Shown here: positions 22,120 through 33,498 of the stretch, piece after piece | Position numbering within the stretch: position 1 is the stretch's first letter | Layout of the letters: each line of letters begins with the position of its first letter | From: Marthasterias glacialis | Lineage: Eukaryota > Echinodermata > Asteroidea > Forcipulatida > Asteriidae | NCBI GenBank assembly: GCA_911728455.2 | Contig: OU452222.1 | Location: forward strand, 26,340,923 to 26,404,922 | Length of the DNA stretch: 64,000 bases | Direction of reading: 5' to 3' | Made by a program: the position numbers and the translations under genes | Notes under the pieces: model-generated | Told to the model about the DNA's origin: nothing | Databases searched by the model: none | What the model saw: the letters and a program-made list of their open reading frames with translations, nothing else

Positions 22120-23600
22120 AAGTGAGTTATTGGATCTCTTTTGATACCAGATTTTGTAAAAATTTGTAAACATTGACAAACTTGGCTTTTGGGGGATAAA
22201 GTTAATTATATTCTAATAAAACAATCAAGATGATTAATTAAGGTTAACTTGCTGTACCCTACCTGGCACTTTGCATTTATTATTTATTGATTTATTCATC
22301 TTAAATCTTTGGAGAATAAAAACATTTTGACCAGGAGTCGTCCAGGGAAGTACAAAAGCTTAAAAAACCGTCGTCAAAAGGTGTGTCTTTCACAAGCGCC
22401 TGGTCAACAAACGCCTGCTCATAAAATTCTAAAAATACTAATACATCAGAATTAAAAGTAAACAACAAAACCACAAATAGACTAAACCTCCCTATTAAAA
22501 TACATCTAAATTCCTCTCTAAGAAAAACAACTCCCATATAAACAAAAGTAGGTTACAGCAAAGCAATTGGTATTCACATGATGATAAACAAGGCATTTTC
22601 ATAAAAATGGTCATATAAAAAGATTCTAAAAAACACATGAAAAGGCTGGGTGGTTAAAGTTGTTTTCTTATCACTATCAAGCTCAGAATAAAATTTAAGG
22701 AATCAAAAGTAAAGGCATTATCTTATTTGGGTAAATGAGATACTATTTCTGGTGACAATGAATAAAAAAGTAACGGTCATAATCAACATCTGTCCTTCAT
22801 TTTTTATTTTTTTAAACTGGGTCGAAGTTTAGGGTTTTGCCAGAGCCAGTCACATTTATTTTGTTTAAAGGTCAATACAGGATTGGTATCCACCCAAATT
22901 ATATTTCTTCTTAGTATCAGTCTGAAAGCTTACTGATTATGAAGTTATACCAGTACCAATCTTCCCATTTCTGTCTGAAATACTGTCAAAAATCGAGACA
23001 ATAGAACTTGAAGACCCCAATCTTAATTTCGGTTGTAACAGTCCAAATTAAGGACAATGTGATTAAGTGCTGAAAAGTGCGCACGGTTTTTTGAAAATGT
23101 TCTCCCAAAAGGATTGAGCCCAAATTGTGACAGGCTTGTTTTGTTCAGGTATATATTGAATCACACAAAGTAAGAACACTGTACTATCAGCTTTACCAAT
23201 CGTATATTTTACCTTTAAATGTGCCTGTAGAAATAAAACCAACTGAAAAGTCAAGCTATTACTGAGGACTCATTGAGTTTATGATGATACATTGTGTGTT
23301 ATTAGTGTACAAATACTGTACCCGCAGGAAAATTATAACAGACTTTTATCAAAAGTATCTTCCCCCCAATGATTGGCCTTGAACAGTAAATTTGAAAACA
23401 GATCATCATATTAGAATATGTGTGACAAAGGAGGCAACTCCTAGATTGATTTTCTAAATTGCTTAGACAATTCAAGCTATAAAAAAAATAGTAATAATAA
23501 CATCTTCGTCAATTGTAAACCTTTTTTTTTTTTTTTTTTTTTTAAACTGGTATCAAAAGAGAAATATCTGGAGAATCAAACTATATCAAAATTATATCGG
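22120..23600. other. No gene recognised
   Basis: AT-rich unique sequence ending in a T run near 23521-23543. A block GGGTCGAAGTTTAGGGTTTTGC near 22821 recurs in altered form near 23803, hinting at a dispersed repeat. Confidence 0.5.
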
Positions 23601-23605
23601 TTTGG

Positions 23606-23743
23606 GGGTGAACAAAGAAAAAATAACTGGAGTGGGATTTGAACCTGAGACCACCACCTATATGTACCGACGCTCTACCAACTACGTATAGCCAGTGGTC
23701 GCAGATTCAAATCCCGATCCAGTCAATTTTTCTTTGTTCACCC
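23606..23743. mobile_element. Fold-back tRNA-like SINE
   Basis: The outer arms GGGTGAACAAAGAAAAA and TTTTTCTTTGTTCACCC are perfect complements. They extend with some mismatches through GGGATTTGAACCTG / CAGATTCAAATCCC, about 55 bp in all. The minus strand carries an A box TAGTTGGTAGAGCG (23671-23684) and B box GGTTCAAATCC (23635-23645). The plus strand has a decayed second B box, suggesting two heads in inverted orientation. Confidence 0.6.
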
Positions 23744-23998
23744 GAAAATTGATTTAAAAATTTACCCAGTCAGTTTCCCTTGCTTGATGAAATCAACCTG
23801 GGTCAACGTTTACGGTTTTGCAAGAACTAGTCACATTAATGTTTTTTTAAATGTACCTGCAGGAATAAAAGCAACCGATGACTCGTTAAAAATTGAGTTT
23901 ATGACGGTACAATGTAAATAAACTTGTATTGTACCTGCAGGAATGTTACAATGGGTTTATACAAAAACAGTCTGTCCCGAAACGATTGCCCTTGAACT

Positions 23999-24193
23999 GG
24001 ACCCACTTTCATGGAGCTGCTTCAGCAGAAAATATTGCTTAAAAATTTGCTGCTAAGCAAAACTAAGCAGGACACCAGTCACAGATTGTACAAGTGACAT
24101 GGTATTTTGACTGGTAAACTTATTCTGGTTTAAGCTTAATTTTATTACTCTTAGCTGCTTTTTGTGCTTGAGCAGCTCCATGAAATTGGGCCC
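23999..24193 (+). mobile_element. GGGCCCAATTTCATGG-family MITE, near complete
   Basis: About 195 bp from GGACCCACTTTCATGGAGC to CTCCATGAAATTGGGCCC: inverted ends of about 25 bp. The interior holds TGCTTAAAAATTTGCT, ACACCAGTCACAGATTGTAC, GACATGGTATTTTGACTGGT and TTGTGCTTGAGCAGC. It is the best full-length example along with 40271 and 63711. The family is non-coding. Confidence 0.75.
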
Positions 24194-24358
24194 TGTCTAA
24201 ACACGAACATGTTAGAATATTATGTGTGACAGTAGAGGCAAAAACAAGACTTCCTCATGCTTGGGTTAGTTCATTGTTTATTCAACTCCCTATTTGTTGT
24301 AGACCATTGAAAATCTTCTTTTCTGCTAACACAGAAACTGCTTCTTAGTTTAGGATAA

Positions 24359-24456
24359 GGCCAGGTCTGAATTGGCAGCTGTGGCTGCGGCTATGATTCA
24401 ATGCATGCTGACATGTTGATCAAGCCGTAGCCATATACACCAATTTGGACTCAGCC
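24359..24456. mobile_element. GGCTGTGTCCAAATT-family MITE, short copy
   Basis: GGCCAGGTCTGAATTGGCAGC at the left end and ACACCAATTTGGACTCAGCC at the right, with GTGGCTGCGGCTATG and AAGCCGTAGCCATA inside. About 98 bp. Confidence 0.55.
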
Positions 24457-24461
24457 TGAGC

Positions 24462-24604
24462 ACACAAAAAGCTTGCTTAGCGCAAATAGGTTACCAGCCA
24501 CAATACAGTGCAAACAAAAGCTGGGTTCCACGCCACTTCTTGCTTAGCAATTAAGTTAGTTAAGGAATAGATTTCTTCTGAACATATTTAGGAAATTTGG
24601 CCCT
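24462..24604. mobile_element. GGGCCCAATTTCATGG-family MITE, decayed copy
   Basis: It retains AAGCTTGCTTAGCGCAAATA, GGTTACCAGCCACAATAC, CTTGCTTAGCAATTAAG and a terminal AAATTTGGCCC. The left end is not recognisable. Confidence 0.5.
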
Positions 24605-24609
24605 GCTAG

Positions 24610-24846
24610 GTTGAGTGTCTGTGCCTGTGGCTATACACTAATCCGAGCAGCTCTTTCATGGGCGTTTACACCACCGCAGCTATGGCCACTGCATGGCACG
24701 TCAATGCACGCACACTGTAAATATTGCATTCTGACTGGTGCATATGCGTGCTGACGCGGTATTGTTGTGTACGCGTGCGTGCGGCGGCCATAGCTGTGGT
24801 GGTGTAAAACACCATAACTGAGCGCTGCTCGAATTAGCGTATAGCC
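24610..24846. mobile_element. Nested palindromic element
   Basis: Two concentric inverted repeats. The outer arms GGCTATAC(A/G)CTAAT(C/T)CGAGC are at 24629-24651 and 24824-24846. The inner arms GTTTACACCACC and CAGCTATGGCC are at 24664-24687 and near 24787-24810. The whole could form one long hairpin. No protein is encoded; a fold-back transposon or one MITE inside another. Confidence 0.6.
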
Positions 24847-25086
24847 AGTGACTGCTTAGCAACATTGAACAATTGCAGTTTGCAGTGATATAGCCGTAGC
24901 CATAGCTGAAGCCATGGCAACAGCAGAAGCTATCAAGTTGCACATGGTTGTAGTCTCATTAACTTGAGAGTCAAATAGTTGAGATCATGGAGTGGATCAA
25001 GGCTATGTGTACATGTACACTGTACATACCTGCAGGATGTACATGTACAGTTCAAATGTACTTTACAAAACATAAATCCGATTTAA

Positions 25087-25302
25087 AGCCCCAGCTCAAC
25101 AGCCAACAGTACAAAATTATAAACGTTCACAGATTTACATATACTACACACTGTATAAAGATAATGGTGGAAAACTTTCTTTGAAATATTTCTGTCTAAA
25201 GTGTTATAATTTTCGAATGATAAATGAAGTAATATCCAAAAATTATTTTTTGTCCCGTGGGGCCAAAACTCTGCCTAAGAATGCAGAATGCATTTTTACA
25301 GA
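25087..25302 (+). mobile_element. piggyBac-like MITE, AGCCCCAGCTC family, 3'-truncated
   Basis: It starts at TTAA (25083-25086) with AGCCCCAGCTCAACA and follows the 9.5-kb copy to about the TGAATGCATTTTTAC block. It then departs into unrelated sequence. The right terminal repeat is missing. Confidence 0.7.
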
Positions 25303-25900
25303 CTTGTAAAATTCAAGCACATCATCCGTCCAAATGCTGAGAAAATTATTTTGATTCAAACACCCCAGGTAATGCCGCATGCCAAAGATGCAACTTCTCA
25401 TCTCTGAAGGGTCACTGTTTGAGTTTTTGGCATCGTGCAAAAGGTCTTATAGACCATGCACATGTAACCTGTGACATCACAATGTTTACAAAAAGCCTGG
25501 ACTTCCTGCAGGCACAATAAGTACACAGCCCGATTGAAGAACACCTGAAATCATGTATTTTATGGAGATTGCACTGTCTGATTTTTTTGGAGAAAGGGGG
25601 CACATCTCAAAACTTGTACAGTTGTTATTTTTTATAACTCTTGGATTTATGTGGAAATGATGACACAGAACGTATAACTCTCCTTATGACCAGTGTAGCA
25701 TCTCGCCTACCAGGAAGGCCCTGGAATGTACAAGGTCAGTCATTCGTCAACAAAGGTTACATTTCAGCTCTAGCAGTGAGCAGGCAAGAGAAATATAAAC
25801 AAGTTTGTTCCTCACTCTTCAAAGTGTCAGTTTCATTGAAAGTTTTGATAGAGATAGCCCCGTTATTTGTTTGATAAAGAAATCAAGAAATGGTAGTGGT

Positions 25901-26510
25901 AGCACTTTAAGGCTAACTAACTAAATATTAAAACCTCGATGAGCTTTCTTTTGAAGCTGTCGTTGCTACGCAAGCTCACACAGGTTTTGTTTTTTTTGGG
26001 TTTTTTTAAGTTAGTCTTTAACTTTCGCTACTACCACCATTTATTTGTCAAGTTTTGAAACTTTTACTCCAGTTCCTTTTACTCTAATTTCCGTAGGAAT
26101 ATTCATGGGATCCCACATTATCCTCCTCAACACCAAACTATTGGGGGGCAATAAAGTAACAGCCTGTCCCTTTGCCACTGATTATTTCACCAAATGCGTA
26201 CTGACTCAATCAAAATCAGCACTTTCAGGCAAACTAACTAAATATCAAAAACAGCATGAGCTTTCTTTTGAAGTCGTCGATGCCACACAGGCTCATGCAG
26301 GTTTTTTTGAGTTAGTCTTTAAGTGTTGCTGCTTCTACTATTTATAAAGTTTTAAAACTCTTACTCCATTTTAATTTCCCAAGGAGAATCCATGGATTCC
26401 ACATTATCCTACTCAACACCAAACTATTGGAGGGAAATAAAGTAACAGCTTGTCCCTTTCTCACCGATTATTTCACTAAATGCCTACAGACTCAATCAAA
26501 ATCAAAGATT
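25901..26510 (+). repeat. 317-bp tandem duplication
   Basis: Two adjacent units start AGCACTTTAAGGCTAACTAA (25901) and AGCACTTTCAGGCAAACTAA (26218). They share TGAGCTTTCTTTTGAAG, CTCAACACCAAACTATTGG, AATAAAGTAACAGC and GACTCAATCAAAATCA, in order. Unit 2 is slightly shorter. Diverged by scattered changes, so not recent. Confidence 0.85.
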
Positions 26511-27170
26511 TAGTTGTGAGAGAAACATAAGGTCCAATTAGACAAATTAATGAACGAACTTACGTGTATAGGTCATTTCTTTTAATGCTGGAGACATTGG
26601 GCATGAATTTTAGATGAACTCGTCACAATTCTGGTTACATCATGACTTATTACACAACCCTATCCTAAACTAAATATACAAGGTTTGTCATCGGTTACAA
26701 ATTACCGACCATAATTGGCTAATGGATGGAATATTATTGTAGTCGGATGGGCAGGCAAGCATACCGTTTGTGTGAATTTTTAATAGAGTTCTGTTTTCTT
26801 CAGTCGCACCACTGTGAAATTGACTCTTCATGTGCGAAACTTGAGAATTAACCTCTCTTTCTCCTCCTGTCTCCCCTTCTGACCTTGACCACCATTCACT
26901 TTGGCTGCGGACATCTTTTGTATCCTAGTATTCAGGAAAAGTGTGGCGCTCAAAATCAATGTAGTTGAAAAAGCTACTGGACCCTTTCACCAGCCAGCCA
27001 TGGTTTGGGCCATTTAGACCTAATGTTTTCCATTTAAGCTTTTGAGCCCATTCAACTGCACAGCTTGTGCACAGAACTTGTGGTGTGGGTCTGGGTGTAC
27101 ATGTGTGTACTGTGTGAATGCATTCACCACATGATATCATCTTGCTGTGGTGTATCTTTCTTTCATTCTA

Positions 27171-27343
27171 TAGACCTTATGCACATGACGTCATTTGAGT
27201 AGGGCGCCCTCGTCTAGAGGTCAAAATGAGGTTGTTCATTGGCCAATCCTGTGCGCCACGCGTACAACTCTGTGCGTTTCCATTGTTACATCATCGATTT
27301 ACCTCTAAGATGGCGGCGTGATGATGTCAGTGCATAAGGTCTA
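27171..27343 (+). mobile_element. TAGACCTTATGCAC-family MITE, complete
   Basis: A 173-bp element with inverted ends TAGACCTTATGCACATGACG and its near-complement TGTCAGTGCATAAGGTCTA. A TA duplication is possible. Inside are GCGCCCTC, GAGGTCAAAATGAGG, CATTGGCCAATCCTGTGCGC and CTAAGATGGCGGC. No coding potential. Confidence 0.75.
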
Positions 27344-28019
27344 TTGTCAGACAGTGGAAAGGTTAAAGCATGGAAGAAATGACAAATCCTATTATCAAAA
27401 CAAATTTCAAGGAATTGTTCTCAGGGAAAAACACATAAAATCTTACATTTTATGGAGATTGCACTGTACAATGTTTATCAACTTTTGACATGAAAAAAAG
27501 AGGTCACATCTATAAATTATTATTTTTACAATTCTATAATTTATGTGCTTATTATGAAAGGGGAAAAACAACAATAAGCAATTCTCATAGGACCAGTTAG
27601 TATCTTTCCAGTCACAAAATACCCTAGAATGTACAAGGTCACTGTTTGTACAAATAATGCGATTAATTGGATCAAGCCTTAAGTTTCTCCACTGCCTGCC
27701 AGCCTGACCAGTCCAGGCCACCTGTGCAGCCACAGAGGATCTCAGTGGGTCAAGTCAAGCTGTTCTGAGTGGACTACTTGCTGCTCTTCATAAGTGACCT
27801 CAAAGCAAGGACTCTGACCTGATGGTCAGTGCATTGGAGGGGTCAGTCCCACATGAATACTTGGAGAGTGCAGGCCATGTAAAACAAATGGTCAGAACAC
27901 CAGTAGTTGGTGCAGTGGTGCACTCAACCATGCAGTGCAGTCATTGTGGTACAGTCCAACAACAAAAATTGTCTTTCTTATTTTAATTTGTCCTATTTTA
28001 TTTAAAAATAATTTTTTTA

Positions 28020-28070
28020 CAGGACTTGGGAAAGTACTGAATATACAAGTACCAGTGTATGGGTAAAACA
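28020..28070 (+). mobile_element. SINE tail fragment
   Basis: GGACTTGGGAAAGTACTGAA and ACCAGTGTATGGGTAAAA match the body of the SINE at 11180. Confidence 0.45.
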
Positions 28071-28079
28071 CAGCACTCT

Positions 28080-28234
28080 TGCCCCCCTGCTTGCCCCTGT
28101 CAACGTCTGGACACCGTGAAATTTGCTTTAATCAGGCAATTTTAGACTTGACCTCAACTGAAGTTGCCCCCTCTACAAATATCTGTGCCCCCCCCCCCAC
28201 CTCCCTGCAAAAAAGATACTGGCTACGCCACTAC
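28080..28234. mobile_element. Related GTGCCCCCC-type element, one end recognised
   Basis: A stretch with repeated GCCCCC blocks ending GATACTGGCTACGCCACT. That is the complement of the AGTGGCGTAGCC end seen in the type at 44394. The opposite terminus is not clear. Confidence 0.4.
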
Positions 28235-28645
28235 CCTGATGCCTTAGATTGAACAATTAGTGCATTTGGTGCATTAGACAGTGCAGTCATGGTGGTAAAA
28301 TCCAACACAAAATAGTCGAAACATGGTCAGGAGTGCCATGTATGAAACCAGCCCTTGGTCAGTATAGCAATATAACTTCAAATATCTACATAACAGTGCT
28401 TTAATGGTAAGCTGTACATTTAGTATTTGAATTACCAGTTGATGAAAATCTGATTATTTATGAGTTAAATATTGAAAACAAGATTTAGACCAGTTTCTTT
28501 CTAGTTCAAAAAGAAGGAAGTGTTTTCTTCTACCCAAATTAACAGCACGAACAAAGGCTGTAATAATTAATAAATGCTCTGGATATTTTGGATATACAAG
28601 TCTCAGCAAAGGGTAAATGTTTCAGTAAATCTACAAATAAGCGGT

Positions 28646-28703
28646 ATGTATACGTACTGTACATGTATACATACAGTACATGTACACGTACATGTACATG
28701 TAA
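28646..28703. repeat. GTAC/ATGTAC palindromic tract
   Basis: TATACGTACTGTACATGTAT, then ATACAGTACATGTACACGTA and CATGTACATGTA: overlapping self-complementary hexamers able to form hairpins. Similar tracts lie at 6052-6070 and 25011-25050. Confidence 0.75.
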
Positions 28704-29239
28704 CTGTAGGAAACTGAACACTGAATACAAATGTGACAAGCCAGAAGGACTGAATGTCAAGTCTAATTTAAGTGCAAGGACCCTCTCGGCTGAAACGAGC
28801 AAAGGCCAAAGTTTAAAACATGCACACACATTTTTTTAATTTTTTTTTCTTCAGAAGAACAAGTGCACAGCACTCACACGCGATAGTGACACTCATTCAT
28901 TGATGCAAACTGGCCTTTTTATTTTCGAAGAACACATGTGGGTAGAGGGGTCTACCCTCATCAACGGAATGCTGGGTGTCAATTTCATATACACATCATA
29001 GGAATAATGAAAAAACCTCCAATTATATTAACATAGAAAACAGCTGCCGAGTGGAAAAACGATACACCGAAGTCGGCCGAACGTAAATTGCATTATGTTT
29101 AATGTCACTGGTATCAACCCGCAAAACGGACGGGCCGAGAAAACTTGATAATAACAATCATTCACTAATACCCAGCTACAAAGACAAGTTCAATTACAAG
29201 ACGAAGACATACATGAAGCAGGATTTCTCCGTCTTCTCC

Positions 29240-29290
29240 ACTCACTCTCTCTCTCTCTCTCTCTTTCTCTCCCCGTCTCTCTCTTTATGG
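29240..29290. repeat. (CT)n-rich microsatellite
   Basis: CACTCTCTCTCTCTCTCTCT and neighbouring pyrimidine text. The flanks, 28860-29560, are complex and repeat-poor with no coding support. Another CT run is at 33726-33742. Confidence 0.8.
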
Positions 29291-29814
29291 ATGGAGACTA
29301 CGTGGGATACGTTACGGTCTTGGATCATATTTCCCCATCTCTACATCTTCACAATGGAAGATGAGTTTCCAGAATAATGAAATTGGAGGTGGCGTGCACA
29401 TCGGTACATGTATGGAGACACATGATATGGTTTGGAATGAGAACCATTCAAGGGAAATGGTGTCACCAGACACCAGTAGACGATTGCTCCCCTTTCCAGT
29501 CTTCCACCTCTACCTCCATCGACCCCCCCTCCATTTAAAAGAAGATTTTTTTTTGTGATAATAAAGGAGGGTGCTTTACAGGGAAGAGTTATAACAAAAG
29601 AACGAGAACACCAAAAAAGCTATGTTTTAACCTAGTTTCTTTCGAAATAAATGAAATACTTCAATAGAGAGATACAGATCTTTGAGAAGTAGAGCAAAAA
29701 AACAACAAAACACAGCACACTGATACACCACCTCCACAGATGATGCAGCCATTTGTTTGTTTTTCCCATTCTGTTATATGTAATGAAACCGAGGCTGGAA
29801 GGTAAACTAATCTT

Positions 29815-30006
29815 GGCCCAAATTCATGAAACTGTTGAGCAGAAAATGTTGCTCAGCCAATTATTCTGCTCAGCAAAAATTTGAAGGGAACCAGTCTGAA
29901 ACAATCTACATTACATGGTATTTTGACTGGTTACCTGTTTTTGCTAAGCAAGATTTTTCTTTGCTAAGCAATTCTTTGTGCTTGACAGCTTGGCAAAATT
30001 TGGCCC
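29815..30006 (+). mobile_element. GGGCCCAATTTCATGG-family MITE, full length
   Basis: It runs from GGCCCAAATTCATGAAACTG to GGCAAAATTTGGCCCA, about 190 bp. Inside are GAGCAGAAAATGTTGCTC, ACATGGTATTTTGACTGGT and GCTAAGCAATTCTTTGTGC. Confidence 0.7.
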
Positions 30007-30839
30007 AGGGCCCCAGTTTTCAATATTAAGCAACATTTGCATCATGTTACTGGTAATTACAGGGGGAAGTGACAAAGGTGGCTGCTCTGTAAAATTAAGG
30101 TCTAAGGAGACATAAGGAACGATTATTGGCGAACTCGACAAGGCTCCTAAAACCCCAACAAAAAATGTACAGTATTTTAACATTTCATACAAGAGAAATA
30201 TTCTTTCTTGAGATTAAGGTGGGCCATAGTTCCCCTCTCCCTCAGCCCCCTCCTCTCCCCCCACCCCCCCAATTCCCGGCCCTAATCATTATGACATTGA
30301 GTAGTTTTACTCATTTTCAAAATTTAAAACTCATCGATTTATTTCCAATTATTTTTTTTTTTTTTTAATTCTTTCATAAAACAATGACATGCAATTTTGG
30401 CGTGCTGGTTTTCAAGACATGGTTCACTTTAGTTGAAATTTGATTTTGTAGTACACAGGTATCGATGCCAAGGTCAGATGTTTCCTTTTAAATGTTGTCA
30501 TATCTGAAAATGTTGTAATGAGATCCCTAAAGGTGAATGTAAGAGAAACTTGCAAAATTAATTTCAATAAAAATTGTTTTTGTTTTTTTAAATTTTTGTA
30601 TATAAACAAATACAAGTGGGTACACTAATTGCAAATTAAGCCTCACATAATGGGTTTCAGAATGAAGATAATCCTTTTATATTACAAGTATTAATTGCAA
30701 ACTGCCAGAGAGACGCCAAACGTACGGGCACAGATATTCCAGTCCGTGGCCTACTTTTTCTCTTTTTAAAGGAGTGGCTTTTATATAATATAAGGCACGA
30801 GAAGAAGACAAAACATGCCTCTGACAAACAACACAGTGC

Positions 30840-31300
30840 TTTAAACCGGAATGAAGGCAATTTATTTGGGGCAGGGACACATGTTACACGGACATCAAAT
30901 AATAGATACAAAAAAATCACAGCTCCTCGGCCAAAAAGAATCCGAGGAGACAATGTGTATGATAGAAGGCATTGTTAGCATGCCCATTGTTCGGGGGAAA
31001 TAGGCTTTTATCCCTAAGCCTGCACATTTCATATGCAAATATACAACGAAGCGGACGGACTGTCTGTCCTGCCTGATCGCATTTGAGAATTGAATTGTCA
31101 TGTCAGGAAAAGCCAGGGTCCTTTAATGTAGCTGTATGGTTTGGTGAATCAATGCAGGTAACAGCGAAGCGTACATGCATCCTGCTTGCTCAATGAAAGA
31201 TTTTGAGTTTCTGCATGGGGCAGACTCAATACATCTATGTGATTTGGCGTGTGGGTTATACATCGTCTCACGTCTGAGTGTGATTTATCCGATATGCATC
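30840..31300. promoter_or_regulatory. Unique complex stretch with a POU octamer
   Basis: This is repeat-poor, compositionally balanced sequence amid AT-rich repeats. ATGCAAAT at 31033-31040 is a perfect octamer. Short ORFs cross it but show no splice-site or domain support. Listed as a candidate regulatory element because of its complexity and the octamer only. Confidence 0.25.
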
Positions 31301-31665
31301 TCACAAAAACCGTGTTGGTATTGTCTAGGTTTGGCCGAATCTACTCAACACATTATCAGGGGACTTATAAAAAAAAGTAGATCGAGGGTGGATAAGGAAC
31401 CTGATTTTCAGCAGGGAATGCAACACTAAATTGACAAGTACATGAAATGTGTTCTTCTGATGAACACATAACGTGCAACAAAACCACAACAAAAGCACCA
31501 GAAACGAATTTGCCTGGTTTTGCGTCAAATTTTATGGTCAGTTTCATTTTCACTACTTGAACAAATTTTCCTAGTATGAACTGACAGCAACAACATCTAG
31601 TCTGGTTTGGGTTTGAAATAAACAAAGGACCACTGGCCAGAGTCTGGAAAATTTTATTGGGCCAG

Positions 31666-31812
31666 AGGGCTCGATTTCACAAAGCTAAGATTGATGTTAA
31701 GTGTGAATCAATCTTAATTGCTAAGCAAAGTGTGATGTCACAATACAAATCACTATGATAATACTGACAACTCATCTTAAGATGAATCTTAGTGCTTTGT
31801 GATGTTGAGCCT
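31666..31812 (+). mobile_element. GGGCTCGATTTCACAAAG-family MITE, complete
   Basis: A 147-bp element with ends AGGGCTCGATTTCACAAAG and CTTTGTGATGTTGAGCCT. Inside are TTAATTGCTAAGCAAAGTGT, TGATGTCACAATACAAATCA and CTCATCTTAAGATGAATCTT. A matching empty site at 56651-56661 suggests a 2-bp AG target duplication (31664-31665 and 31813-31814). Confidence 0.8.
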
Positions 31813-33310
31813 AGTAACCCCACAACTAAACAAGTCCTGCCATCCAGTGTTTTCCAAAGACATACTATTAACCAGTTGCCACGGGGATTCTTTTATTTTT
31901 CCCCATCCCCCTGCCAGGATTATTTTGTCGGAATTGCGCGAAGTTAAACATTTTAGAGCGTTATTTTAATGATGAGCAGCCTGTGCAACGCGCAAAGTTT
32001 ACAACGCTATTTTGCACTGTTCGTATACGGAGTGTGACGCATGATGCTCACAATACGCAGAGTGCAATATATTTTACTGGGAGTATGATATCGTTCATTG
32101 TCACACTTCGGTTCGATATATATATACATAGATAGGTTTTGAAAAAATATTTCTGGTCCACTAAAAGTGCTGAATTACACGACCCGTGGTCTGGTGGAAA
32201 TTGAAATTGGAGTCCTGCTAGTGATGCCCACTCATCCTACGCATGTCTTTTTTTTGGTCCTGCGATACTGCGATGCACGTCATGAACATCCAATATGTAG
32301 ATATTAAATTAATTGAAGAGTACATCTCATCCACACTGTCTAGTTTTCAGTATTTCATAAAACTGACTTGTAATAAAACTCCCGTCGAAAAGTGCTCATT
32401 TTTTAAGGTAATGGAAAAAAAAAATCAGATTCAGACAAAAAATCTTTGGTAATGACAGCATTTCAGTCTAGACAATATTTTTGTGAAATTACTACGCCGG
32501 GGTAAACATGTACAAGTTAATAACAGACTGTAAGTTTATTTTTCCCCATCACCACTAAAAAATATCACAAAAAAAGGAAACACTATTCATCACAGATACG
32601 GCATATTCAAACACTCCACACACAAAAATATTCTAAACGGGAGATTGGACGATTGGATGTCTTCGAGCCTCTGATGTTAAACAATAACAAATCAAGCAAG
32701 AATGTAACACCCCCCTTTGCCGTTCAGACCTGTAATCGTGTGTACACAGCCAGCAAACCGGGCACCCCTAACGAGATTCAGTCCATCGTCAAGACCTTTC
32801 CCCCTTCCTCTTTTTCCCCCACTGTTTCCTTTTTTTTTCTTCTTCTTTTTCTTCTTCTTCTCACTCTCTCCTCCCCCCCTATTTTTTTTTCCTTCTGTGA
32901 ATGCGAGTGTCAATGAAAGGGTTGAAAATGACGGAGTAAACAGTAGAGCATAAATTCCAGTTTGCCTTCCCTTAGAAGTACATGTACAGTTCCAAAGTGC
33001 AAATCCATGTGCTCGGAACATTTACATGAGTATGTGTCAAGGTAATTTTTTTTTGCTCTTCTAATTTTCATGTGTGATGCGTCCTAACAGGTTGTACCCA
33101 TTTCAATCATTCAAAATGTCAGAGATTCAAAACAAAAAGCAAGCAAGCTCAGTGTTAAAGGAGGTTTACGCCTTCGGTAAAATGTCTCGTTAAAATCCAT
33201 TCAGCTCTGCAACGTCATTCTTACGGATGCAAAGCTTCTTGGAGAAGAACACTTCCATTTAAAAATTAGAACAGCCGAGACTGAAAAGCAAAAAATCCAA
33301 GGCAAGACCA

Positions 33311-33498
33311 GGGTCCTAGTTTCAAGAGGCTACTTAAGCAGCAAGTATTGCTGAACGGATTTCTGCTTAGGAAAAATAAGCGGGGAACCAGTGTACATGA
33401 TTGATATGGTGTTTTAGTTGGTAACTGTTTTCCCAGTAAGCAAAATTGTTTTGTGCTAGGCAATTTCTTGGCTTGAGCATCTCTACAAAAATGGGACC
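33311..33498 (+). mobile_element. GGGCCCAATTTCATGG-family MITE, full length
   Basis: Ends are GGGTCCTAGTTTCAAGAGGC and CTCTACAAAAATGGGACC. The interior holds CTTAAGCAGCAAGTATTGCT, AACCAGTGTACATG and TTTTGTGCTAGGCAATTT, in family order. Confidence 0.65.
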
